DNA of 11,667 nucleotides from JBEKHI01 sp050012355 (GTDB lineage Bacteria; Actinomycetota; Actinomycetes; Streptosporangiales; Streptosporangiaceae). Below the pieces are notes generated by a model. It was not told where the DNA came from. It saw nothing but the letters and a program-made list of their open reading frames with translations, and did not search any database. Location of the stretch: contig JBEKHI010000342.1 of NCBI GenBank assembly GCA_050012355.1, positions 1 to 11,667 on the forward strand, in the 5' to 3' direction. A program made the position numbers and the translations under genes. Positions 1 through 6,528 of the stretch are shown here, in pieces (positions within the stretch are counted from its first letter, which is position 1; the number at the start of each line of letters is the position of its first letter).

Positions 1-888
1 CAGGACCAGCGTGAGGGTGCCGTCGAGGACGTAGACCAGCGTCTTGATCTGCCGGTCGGCCGGAGCGTCGTAACCGGTCGCCAGGTCCTCGATCGTCCGC
101 ACCCCGGGGGTGTCGAACCGGGCCGGCTCGGCCAGGGCGACGGCCGCGTCGGCCACCGGGTCGAAGGGCGCCAGCCGCGACACCGCCGCCTCGATGTTGG
201 CCGCGTAGCCGCACTCGGGGCAGTAGACGATGTCGTCCTCGCCGGCCTCGGACGGGCAGACGAACTCCCGCGAGCCGGAACCGCCCATGGAGCCGTTCGA
301 CGCCGCCACCGGGATCGCGGGGATGCCCATCCGCTCGAAGGCGCGGGCGTAGGCCCGGTGATGCGCCTCGAACGACCGGTCAAGGCCCTCAGCGTCCAGG
401 TCGAAGCTGTAGGAGTCCTTCATGGTGAACTCGCGGGTCCGCATCAGGCCGGCCTTCGGCCGCGGCTCGTCACGCAGCTTGGTCTGGAACTGGTACCACA
501 TCTGCGGCAGCTGACGGTAGGAGCTGAGCTCCTCGCCGAGGGTCGCGACGATCTCCTCGTGCGTCATGCCGAGCGCCAGCTCGGCGCCGCGCCGGTCGCG
601 GAGCCGGAACATCTCATCGCCCATGATCTCCCAGCGGCCGCTGCGCTGCCACACCTCCGCCGGGTGCATCACCGGCATCAGGATCTCCTGCGCCCCGATC
701 CGGTTCATCTCCTCGCGGATGATGGCGATGACCTTCAGCCGGGTGCGCTGGCCAAGCGGCAGCAGGGAGTAGTGCCCGGCCATCAGCTGGCGGATGTAAC
801 CGGCCCGCAGCAGCAGCCGGTGGCTTGGCGCGCCCGCGTCAGCCGGGTCATCGCGCAACGTGGGGATATGCATGGAGGACCAGCGCAT
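1..888 (-). CDS. proS: Prolyl-tRNA synthetase, N-terminal 296 residues (3' end lies outside window)
   Basis: Charges tRNA(Pro) with proline in the cytoplasm (class II aminoacyl-tRNA synthetase). The reading frame runs open through the left edge. Seen: the N-terminus MRWSSMHIPTLRDDPADA followed by a LLLRAGYIRQ segment typical of bacterial ProS; motif 1 region around residues 40-75 (LLPLG, then IIREEMNRIGAQEILMP); the THEE substrate loop at 109-112; motif 2 at about 138-162 with RDEPRPKAGLMRTREF and MKDSYSF; a CPECGYAANIE stretch at 223-233. The last ~55 residues match the start of the YbaK-like editing insertion (family knowledge), so this is the long bacterial type; the rest of the insertion, motif 3 and the anticodon-binding domain lie beyond the edge. 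ATG at 888 is chosen because it keeps the conserved N-terminus; an internal ATG at 873 is possible. No Shine-Dalgarno is visible, but TACACT lies 7 nt upstream. Last gene of the amidase-HAD-proS run, 19 bp after the HAD stop. Confidence 0.96.
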   Translation of the reverse strand, partial: MRWSSMHIPTLRDDPADAGAPSHRLLLRAGYIRQLMAGHYSLLPLGQRTRLKVIAIIREEMNRIGAQEILMPVMHPAEVWQRSGRWEIMGDEMFRLRDRRGAELALGMTHEEIVATLGEELSSYRQLPQMWYQFQTKLRDEPRPKAGLMRTREFTMKDSYSFDLDAEGLDRSFEAHHRAYARAFERMGIPAIPVAASNGSMGGSGSREFVCPSEAGEDDIVYCPECGYAANIEAAVSRLAPFDPVADAAVALAEPARFDTPGVRTIEDLATGYDAPADRQIKTLVYVLDGTLTLVL

Positions 889-895
889 GCCCCGT

Positions 896-901
896 AGTGT
901 A
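896..901 (-). promoter_or_regulatory. Putative -10 box for a leaderless proS transcript
   Basis: TACACT on the minus strand ends 7 nt before the proS ATG, within the 19-bp gap after the HAD gene. This spacing would put the transcription start at the start codon itself. No good -35 is visible. The proS start has no Shine-Dalgarno, which fits leaderless initiation, common in actinobacteria. Inference from position only. Confidence 0.4.
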
Positions 902-907
902 GGCCCT

Positions 908-1597
908 TCAGAGGGCGAGGATATCCGGGAGCGCCTGGATGTGCGCGTGCCCGCCGGGAGCGCTGCAGTCGCCGAACGGGTCCAGGTGCACCGGGGTGAG
1001 CCCGGCCGCGGTGGCACCAGTCACGTCATAGCGGAGGGTGTCGCCGACATAGAAGACGGTGCTGTCCGCATCGAGTTCCATGTCGTTGAACGCGAAGCTG
1101 AAGATCCTCGGGTCCGGCTTGGAGACACCGACCACGGTGGAGTCGATGACGGTGCCGACCGTGACGCAATTGTCGTCCGGGGTGCCCGGAACGTGGCAGA
1201 CACCGAGGCGGCACAGCGCGTCCTGCACATTACCGTCCGCGTTCGACACGATGCCGACCGGCGTGCCCCGCTCAACGAGGGCGGCGAGGGTCGGGCGGGC
1301 GGCCGGGTTCACGTACGTCCAGGCAAAGCCCTGGACGGTGTTCGCCATGTGCTTGGCCAGGTCCAGGGAGTCCTGCTCGGGGACGCCGCAGAAGATGATG
1401 TACTGCCGGAGGTACCCGCTCCACCAGTGGCGGTCATCGTCCCGCTCAGTCGCCCGCATCGCGTAGTAGTGCGCGCGGATCAGATCGTCGTGGCTTGGCG
1501 AGAAGCCGGCTTCGTTCAGCAACGGCAGCACCCGGGCGGGATCCGGGAAAAGAATGACGCCGCCGGCGTCGAAGAGAATGGCCGTCGGTTTCGTCAC
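908..1597 (-). CDS. HAD-superfamily hydrolase (small phosphatase type)
   Basis: A 229-residue haloacid-dehalogenase-like hydrolase, probably a cytoplasmic phosphatase on a small phosphorylated metabolite; the substrate cannot be told. All four HAD motifs are visible: motif I ILFDAGGVI with nucleophile D10; motif II VSNAD with S118; motif III K160 in SKPDP; motif IV VGDTLRYD with D186 and D191. The helical cap lies between about residues 17 and 90. At the second motif I Asp position there is Gly (DAGG instead of DxD); this variant is known in active relatives such as the YihX group (FDLGN), so loss of activity should not be assumed. The start is GTG at 1597, with TAAGGT 7 nt upstream, which could act either as a Shine-Dalgarno-like site or as a -10 box. 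It lies 33 bp after the amidase stop and 19 bp before proS, suggesting cotranscription. Confidence 0.9.
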   Translation of the reverse strand: MTKPTAILFDAGGVILFPDPARVLPLLNEAGFSPSHDDLIRAHYYAMRATERDDDRHWWSGYLRQYIIFCGVPEQDSLDLAKHMANTVQGFAWTYVNPAARPTLAALVERGTPVGIVSNADGNVQDALCRLGVCHVPGTPDDNCVTVGTVIDSTVVGVSKPDPRIFSFAFNDMELDADSTVFYVGDTLRYDVTGATAAGLTPVHLDPFGDCSAPGGHAHIQALPDILAL

Positions 1598-1601
1598 GAT
1601 A

Positions 1602-1619
1602 TGTACCTTAACATGTACA
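1602..1619. promoter_or_regulatory. Short inverted repeat over the HAD gene translation or transcription start
   Basis: TGTAC and GTACA arms flank an 8-bp centre in the 33-bp amidase-HAD gap. The same stretch also reads as a direct repeat of ATGTAC (1601-1606 and 1613-1618). It covers the TAAGGT that is either the ribosome binding site or a -10 box. It could be a small operator, but arms of 5 bp can arise by chance. Confidence 0.25.
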
Positions 1620-1630
1620 CTTTCACGCCT

Positions 1631-3061
1631 TTAACGCCAGAACGCCGGATGCCGATCCCGCCACGGCCTTGCCTGCTCTAGCTGGGCCGAGAGCTGGATC
1701 AGCGTGCTCTCATCACCTGGCTGCCCGGCGAGCATGATCCCGATGGGAAGGTCCTCCGCGTTCCAGTACAGCGGCACGTTCACGGCCGGCTGTCCGGAGA
1801 CGTTGTAGACCGCCGTGTACGGGGTGAACGCCTTCTGCCGCTCGAAGTTGGTCTCCGGGTCCACCTCTTCGAACCAGCCAACCGGAGCCGGCGGCTGGGC
1901 GAGGGTCGGGGTGAGCACCGCGTCGTAGTCGCTAATGGCCGCGAGCGCCGTCCGCATGGCCGACTGGAGCGCCGCCAGCGCGCCGAACAACTGGATCGCG
2001 GTGAGCTTGTTCCCGCGCTCCCGCAGGTAGCGGGTGAGCGGCCGGAGCTGGTCTTCCTGATCAGCGGGTACCGGAACCAGCGCGGCCATCGTGTACCAGA
2101 GCGTCTCGAAATGCGGGACGGTCGCGACGTCGAATGGCGACGGGATATCGATCACCTCATGGCCGAGGCTATCCAGCAGCGCGCTCGCGTCCTCGTAGGC
2201 GGCGACGCAGTCCGGGTGCACCTCCGCGCCCTCGATGGGGTTGGCGAGCGTGCGGGCGATCCGCAGCCGGGGCGGGTTGTGGTGCGCGTCTTCGCTGAAC
2301 GGGCGGGCCGGCTTGGGCAGCGTGTAAATGTCACCCGGCTGGTTCCCGGCCATGACGTCGAGCAGCATCGTCGCGTCCGCGACCGTGCGAGCGATCGGGC
2401 CGTCGATGCTGAGGCCAGCCAGGTCGGGCATGACCGGGCCTCTGGATATCCGGCCGCGGGTTGGCTTGATACCGAAGAGGCCGCAGACGCTCGACGGGAT
2501 CCGGATCGAGCCGCCGCCGTCGCTGCCCTGCGCGATGGGCGCCAGCCCGGCCGCCACCGCGGCGGCCGCTCCCCCGCTTGACCCGCCGGCGCTGCGGGAC
2601 AGGTCCCATGGGGTCCTGGCAGGCGGAGCGATGGCGGTCTCGGTGTAGCACGGCAACCCGAATTCCGGCGTCGCCGTCTTGCCCATGATCACCGCGCCCG
2701 CCCGGCGCAGGGACTGCGCTACGTAATCATCTATCGGGGAGATGAAGTCCTGGAGCACCTTCGAGCCCATGGTGGCGGGCAGGTCCGCGACGAGATTCAG
2801 GTCCTTCACCGGGATCGGCACCCCGAGCAGCGGCCGGTCGCCTGGCGTCGGCACGGCGGCAATGAGTTCCTTCTCGGCGGCGCGGGCCTGATCAAGCGCC
2901 CGGTCAGCGGCAATAGTAAAGAAGGCGCCTATTTGCTCATTACGTTCCTCGGCCCGGCGCAGATAATGCTCCGTCACCTCGACTGGCGAAACCTCGCGCA
3001 TCCTGATCAGGGTGACCAGTTCCACCAGCGTGAACTCATGCAGCTCTTTAGAATTCCCCAC
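1631..3061 (-). CDS. Amidase-signature family hydrolase
   Basis: Hydrolyses an amide bond using the Lys-Ser-Ser triad of the amidase signature family. With the chosen GTG start (3061) it has 476 residues, a usual family length. Triad candidates: K86 in GVPIPVKD, cis-Ser S161 in SAGGSSGG, nucleophile S185 in GSDGGGSIRIP; the two serines are 24 apart, as in FAAH. The conserved VPLYW...P(I/L)GIMLAGQPGDE region near the C-terminus is also present. The substrate is unknown. It is a stand-alone amidase rather than an obvious GatA: no gatB or gatC is nearby. The frame stays open upstream to a TTG at 3223, adding 54 residues that resemble no amidase N-terminus; the family normally begins a few residues before a pattern like LHEFTLVELVTLIR, which favours 3061. 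No Shine-Dalgarno, but TACTAT sits 8 nt upstream. First gene of the minus-strand run to proS. Confidence 0.92.
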   Translation of the reverse strand: MGNSKELHEFTLVELVTLIRMREVSPVEVTEHYLRRAEERNEQIGAFFTIAADRALDQARAAEKELIAAVPTPGDRPLLGVPIPVKDLNLVADLPATMGSKVLQDFISPIDDYVAQSLRRAGAVIMGKTATPEFGLPCYTETAIAPPARTPWDLSRSAGGSSGGAAAAVAAGLAPIAQGSDGGGSIRIPSSVCGLFGIKPTRGRISRGPVMPDLAGLSIDGPIARTVADATMLLDVMAGNQPGDIYTLPKPARPFSEDAHHNPPRLRIARTLANPIEGAEVHPDCVAAYEDASALLDSLGHEVIDIPSPFDVATVPHFETLWYTMAALVPVPADQEDQLRPLTRYLRERGNKLTAIQLFGALAALQSAMRTALAAISDYDAVLTPTLAQPPAPVGWFEEVDPETNFERQKAFTPYTAVYNVSGQPAVNVPLYWNAEDLPIGIMLAGQPGDESTLIQLSAQLEQARPWRDRHPAFWR

Positions 3062-3069
3062 GTTACCGG

Positions 3070-3096
3070 ATAGTAGCCCGTGATGCCCGTTTTCAA
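3070..3096 (-). promoter_or_regulatory. Putative promoter of a leaderless amidase mRNA
   Basis: Reading the minus strand, TTGAAA (3091-3096, five of six to TTGACA) is followed after 15 bp by TACTAT (3070-3075), then 8 nt to the GTG at 3061. The spacer is short, but the -10 is good and its distance predicts a start at or next to the GTG. This would drive the amidase-HAD-proS run. Confidence 0.45.
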
Positions 3097-3119
3097 CAGG
3101 TCCGGCTCCGCGAGCCGCA

Positions 3120-3142
3120 CTCAGCGACGGCCCATCGCTGAG
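3120..3142. repeat. Perfect 8-bp-arm inverted repeat upstream of the amidase
   Basis: CTCAGCGA (3120-3127) and TCGCTGAG (3135-3142) are perfectly complementary across a 7-bp loop. It lies about 60-80 bp upstream of the proposed amidase transcription start. It could be an operator or a small hairpin; there is no U-tract in either direction and no gene ending here that would need a terminator. Confidence 0.45.
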
Positions 3143-3434
3143 GCTAGAACGCCAGCGCGGGGCCGCCAAACCAGCGGGACGCGGCGCGAGTAGCGCGCAG
3201 GCACCGGCAACGAGGGGCAACAACCTGCGGTCGCGCCCGACTAAAGAGCAGTCGCCGCACCCGTCTCGATGAAACGTTTACACTCCGCAATCGCACGGCC
3301 GCCGGATATCTTCCTGAAAGGTGCGGTATTTACGTCAGATGTCCGCTATAAAACTTCCCGAGCCGGGGGACAATGAACACGGAGCGCTGTTAGGCGTTTC
3401 ACACATGATCGGTTACGCTGAGGTGGTGGACCAG

Positions 3435-4643
3435 ATGGCTTGGCCAAAGCTAAAAAGACCCAGGTCATCAGCACCATCAGTGGCACACGAGCACAATGGT
3501 GTGCGGGTAACTGTGGCACCGATGGTAGACGCTGAAAAAAAAGGCACGGAGCGTGACCACGGCACGAGCCCGGTGAACGGCGTGAGCCGGACGATGCTCG
3601 ATGGGTTCGTGCCAGGCGCCAGCGTGACAGCTGTCTCCTCTGATACACCCGCGACTGTGAATCAATACGACGCAGGATCCGTACCGGACGATCCCGGGGA
3701 GCTGGGCATCGACGCCCTGCTGGGTCCCCGCGCGCCCGCGGGCGGCCAGGCTCCGGAATCGCCGGACGCCGCCGCCCCCATTACGGACCAGCCCGGGCAG
3801 GCAGCCGGCCCGGAACCGGCCAGCGCGGCCCCGGCGGCGGGGGCGGAAGCCCCTGGCCAAGCCGACGACGCGAGCCAAGCCGGCCAGGAAGCGGCGGTCA
3901 GCGAGGCGCCGCCGGGCGACGTGGAGCCGGGCGACCAAGCCCCGCCGCGCCGGGAACGGCTCCGGGATCTCGCGAGCGACTCGCGAATGCGGATCTGGCG
4001 GCGCCGGATCCTTCTCACCGTGATCGCGGGCGCGGTGTTCTCGGTCATCTTCACCTGGCGGCTCGGGCTCACCATCGCGGTGATAGTCGCGGTGGCCGAC
4101 ACGATCTACCGGTCACGGACGGTGGCGAGCGTCCCGCCCGGGGTAAAGGTCACCCCCGCGCAGCGGCAAACCCAGCGCCAGCTTGCCCGGATGGAACGGT
4201 CCGGCTACCGGTCGCTGCACAGCCGCCCGATCCCTGGCAGTGAGGAGTTCATCGACCACCTAGTGGTCGGCCCGACCGGGGTCTACGCGATCGACTCGGA
4301 GAAGTGGGACCGCAGGCTGCCCATCAGAACCAGGAACGCGCGTCAGCTGTGGCACGGCCCGGAATCCAAGAAGGACCGGCTGGAGCACGCCAAATGGGAG
4401 GCCGAACGGGCCTCCACCCTGCTGTCAGGCAACCTGAACATGGACATCACGGTGCGCCCGACGATGGCCATCTACGGGCCGAAGATCCCGTGGGATGTCG
4501 CCGTGATCCGTGACGTGGATGTGTTCGGCGGACCGCGGCTGCGCAAGTACCTGCGAAAACGCGGGAAGATGAGCAAGGAGCGGCTGTCGGACGCGGAGAT
4601 CGAGAAGATCCACCGGGCGGCCATGACGGTCCTGCCGCTGTAG
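3435..4643 (+). CDS. Membrane-anchored NERD (nuclease-related) domain protein
   Basis: With the ATG at 3435 the product has 402 residues. Residues 1-170 are low-complexity, rich in Pro, Ala, Gly, Glu and Asp, and likely disordered. A basic stretch (RMRIWRRR) precedes two hydrophobic helices at about 191-208 and 211-226. A C-terminal NERD domain follows (about 245-365), recognised by GYRSLHSRPIPG, the FIDHLVVGPTGVYAID strand pair and a following Trp. NERD is a restriction-endonuclease-like fold linked to DNA processing; the role of actinobacterial membrane-anchored versions is not established. The expected acid-x-Lys signature reads D-S-E-K, so the lysine appears shifted or replaced. The start is uncertain: the frame opens at 3321, ATG 3435 is preceded by GAGGTGG at 8 nt spacing, and ATG 3522 is possible. 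The first third of the gene has weaker codon bias and contains an A8 run at 3535-3542. ilvD follows after 52 bp. Confidence 0.8.
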   Translation: MAWPKLKRPRSSAPSVAHEHNGVRVTVAPMVDAEKKGTERDHGTSPVNGVSRTMLDGFVPGASVTAVSSDTPATVNQYDAGSVPDDPGELGIDALLGPRAPAGGQAPESPDAAAPITDQPGQAAGPEPASAAPAAGAEAPGQADDASQAGQEAAVSEAPPGDVEPGDQAPPRRERLRDLASDSRMRIWRRRILLTVIAGAVFSVIFTWRLGLTIAVIVAVADTIYRSRTVASVPPGVKVTPAQRQTQRQLARMERSGYRSLHSRPIPGSEEFIDHLVVGPTGVYAIDSEKWDRRLPIRTRNARQLWHGPESKKDRLEHAKWEAERASTLLSGNLNMDITVRPTMAIYGPKIPWDVAVIRDVDVFGGPRLRKYLRKRGKMSKERLSDAEIEKIHRAAMTVLPL

Positions 4644-4657
4644 AGCCGGACCGCCGG

Positions 4658-4695
4658 TAGGCTGGGAATTCCCTCAGCTACTTAGGGAGTTCATC
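4658..4695 (+). promoter_or_regulatory. ilvD leader: -10-like box and a hairpin that could mask the ribosome binding site
   Basis: TAGGCT at 4658-4663 fits a TANNNT -10, without a clear -35. Next comes the 10-bp palindrome GGGAATTCCC (4664-4673). ATTCCCT (4668-4674) can pair with AGGGAGT (4684-4690) across 9 nt, with one G-U pair; the second arm contains the ilvD Shine-Dalgarno AGGGAG, so this hairpin would hide it. The CCC of the first arm can alternatively pair with the GGG of the palindrome. Pairing is seen in the sequence; a regulatory role is inference. Confidence 0.35.
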
Positions 4696-6528
4696 ATGCC
4701 AGCTTTGAGATCCAGGACGGTCACTCACGGCAGGAACATGGCGGGTGCTCGAGCCCTCATGCGCGCCAGCGGTGTAGCCCGGGAGGATCTCGGCAAGCCC
4801 ATTATCGCGGTGGCGAACAGCTTCACCGAGTTCGTCCCCGGCCACGTGCACCTGCGTGAGGTGGCCCAGGTGGTGGCCGCGGCGATCAAGCAGGCGGGCG
4901 CCATACCGCGGGAATTCAACACGATCGCGGTCGATGACGGCATCGCGATGGGCCACGGGGGCATGCTCTACTCGCTCCCCAGCCGGGAGCTGATCGCCGA
5001 CTCGGTTGAGTACATGGTCAACGCGCACTGCGCGGACGCGATGATCTGCATCTCCAACTGCGACAAGATCACGCCGGGCATGCTGATCGCGGCCATGCGG
5101 CTCAACATCCCGACCGTCTTCGTCTCCGGCGGCCCGATGGAAGCCGGCAAGCCGGTGTCTGGCACCCGCAAGCTCGACCTGATCGACCCGATGATCGGCT
5201 CGGCGGACCCGAAGGTCAGCGACGACGAGCTGCTCCAGATGGAAGAGGCGGCCTGCCCGACCTGCGGCTCCTGCTCCGGTATGTTCACCGCGAACTCGAT
5301 GAACTGCCTGACCGAGGCCATCGGCCTCGCGCTCCCGGGCAACGGCACCACGCTCGCCACCCACACCGCCCGCAAGGAGCTGTTCGAGAACGCGGGCCGT
5401 CTCGTCGTCGAGATCACCAAAAAGCACTATGACCAAAACGACGATTCCGTCCTCCCCCGCAACATCGCGACTCGCGACGCGTTCGAGAACGCGATGACGC
5501 TGGATGTGGCGATGGGCGGCTCGACCAACACGATCCTGCACCTGCTGGCCGCCGCGCACGAGGCTGGCGTGAACTTCGGGCTGAAGGAGATCGACGAGGT
5601 CTCCCGCCGGGTCCCGTGCCTGTGCAAGGTCGCGCCGAACAGCGCCGTCTATCACGTCGAGGACGTGCACCGCGCGGGCGGCATCTACACCATCCTGGGC
5701 GAGCTCGACCGGGGCGGGCTGCTCAATCGAACGGTGCACACCGTGCACGGCCAGCCGCTGGCCGCGTGGGACCTGCGCTCCGGCGAGACACTCGACGAGG
5801 CCGTCGAGCTGTACCACGCGGCCCCTGGCGGGGTCCGGACCACTCAGGGGTTCTCCCAGGGCGCCCAGTGGGAGTCGCTGGACACCGACGCGGAAGCCGG
5901 CTGCATCCGCGACGTGCCGCACGCCTACACCAAGGACGGCGGCCTGGCGGTGCTGAACGGCAACCTGGCACCGGATGGCGCCATCGTGAAGACGGCGGGC
6001 GTGCCGGAGGAGCTGTTCACCTTCGAGGGTCCCGCGGTGGTCTTCGAGTCCCAGGAGGCGGCGGTCGACGGCATCCTCGGTGGTGCGGTCACCGAGGGCG
6101 ATGTGGTGATCATCAGGTACGAGGGTCCCAAGGGCGGCCCCGGCATGCAGGAGATGCTGTACCCGACCAGCTTCCTCAAGGGGAAGGGCCTTGGCCGGTC
6201 CTGCGCGCTGATCACCGACGGCCGGTTCTCCGGTGGCACCTCGGGCCTGTCCATCTGCCACGTCGCACCCGAGGCGGCGGGCGGCGGGGCGATCGCCTTG
6301 GTCAAGGACGGCGACCGGATCGTCATCGACATCCCGCGCCGCGAGCTGCGGCTCGATGTCCCGGACGCTGAACTGGCCGCCCGCCGCGACGAGCTGCTGG
6401 CCGCGCTCGGCAGTTACCGTCCGGTGGACCGGCAGCGCCCGGTCAGCGCTGCCCTCCAGCTGTACGCGGCGACCGCGACCTCGGCCGCGACCGGGGCGGC
6501 CCGCGACATCAGCCAGCTCGCCCGTTGA
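4696..6528 (+). CDS. ilvD: Dihydroxy-acid dehydratase
   Basis: Dehydrates 2,3-dihydroxyisovalerate and 2,3-dihydroxy-3-methylvalerate to the 2-oxo acids that precede valine, leucine and isoleucine; a cytoplasmic iron-sulfur enzyme. At 610 residues it is close to the E. coli length. Seen: N-terminal RSRTVTHGRNMAGARAL; NSFTEFVPGHVHL (41-53); IAVDDGIAMGHGGM (77-90); NCDK with C122; CPTCGSCSGMFTANSMNCLTEA with C187, C190 and C193; GRFSGGTSGLSICHVAPEAAGGG-type C-terminal block. The 41-53 segment lacks the Cys found in the [2Fe-2S] plant and cyanobacterial type, so this is the E. coli-like class, expected to hold an oxygen-sensitive [4Fe-4S] cluster (family knowledge). ATG 4696 is preceded by AGGGAG at 7-nt spacing. 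Its TGA overlaps the TTG start of the acetyltransferase. No ilvB, ilvN or ilvC is in the window. Confidence 0.98.
   Translation: MPALRSRTVTHGRNMAGARALMRASGVAREDLGKPIIAVANSFTEFVPGHVHLREVAQVVAAAIKQAGAIPREFNTIAVDDGIAMGHGGMLYSLPSRELIADSVEYMVNAHCADAMICISNCDKITPGMLIAAMRLNIPTVFVSGGPMEAGKPVSGTRKLDLIDPMIGSADPKVSDDELLQMEEAACPTCGSCSGMFTANSMNCLTEAIGLALPGNGTTLATHTARKELFENAGRLVVEITKKHYDQNDDSVLPRNIATRDAFENAMTLDVAMGGSTNTILHLLAAAHEAGVNFGLKEIDEVSRRVPCLCKVAPNSAVYHVEDVHRAGGIYTILGELDRGGLLNRTVHTVHGQPLAAWDLRSGETLDEAVELYHAAPGGVRTTQGFSQGAQWESLDTDAEAGCIRDVPHAYTKDGGLAVLNGNLAPDGAIVKTAGVPEELFTFEGPAVVFESQEAAVDGILGGAVTEGDVVIIRYEGPKGGPGMQEMLYPTSFLKGKGLGRSCALITDGRFSGGTSGLSICHVAPEAAGGGAIALVKDGDRIVIDIPRRELRLDVPDAELAARRDELLAALGSYRPVDRQRPVSAALQLYAATATSAATGAARDISQLAR

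Larger units (their letters stand above)
3062..3434. other. Divergent intergenic region between the amidase and NERD-protein genes
   Basis: A 373-bp stretch of lower GC than its flanks, with AT-rich patches near 3270-3355. It holds the putative amidase promoter, an inverted repeat at 3120-3142, and the 5' region of the NERD gene. The minus-strand frame is open through 3223 and the plus-strand frame is open from 3321, but neither extension has good codon bias or a good ribosome binding site. I see no RNA gene here. Confidence 0.5.

Noticed and set aside
358..897. 179-residue plus-strand open frame opposite proS
   Set aside because: Antisense shadow; the minus strand encodes an unmistakable prolyl-tRNA synthetase across the same bases.
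908..1597. Inactive HAD enzyme because the second motif I Asp is Gly
   Set aside because: The DxG variant occurs in active relatives such as the YihX group, and the other motifs are intact.
860..1681. 273-residue plus-strand open frame opposite the HAD gene
   Set aside because: It is antisense to a gene with all HAD motifs, is rich in Arg, Val and Asp, and has no family resemblance.
1631..3061. GatA subunit of the tRNA amidotransferase
   Set aside because: Amidase signature is shared, but no gatB or gatC is adjacent and the C-terminal half is not GatA-like.
4678..6261. 527-residue minus-strand open frame opposite ilvD
   Set aside because: Long antisense frames are common in high-GC genes; its Arg/His/Asp-rich translation resembles no family and ilvD is certain.
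5616..6371. 251-residue plus-strand frame within ilvD
   Set aside because: Overlapping frame with Arg/Gly/Pro-rich composition; no independent start signal.
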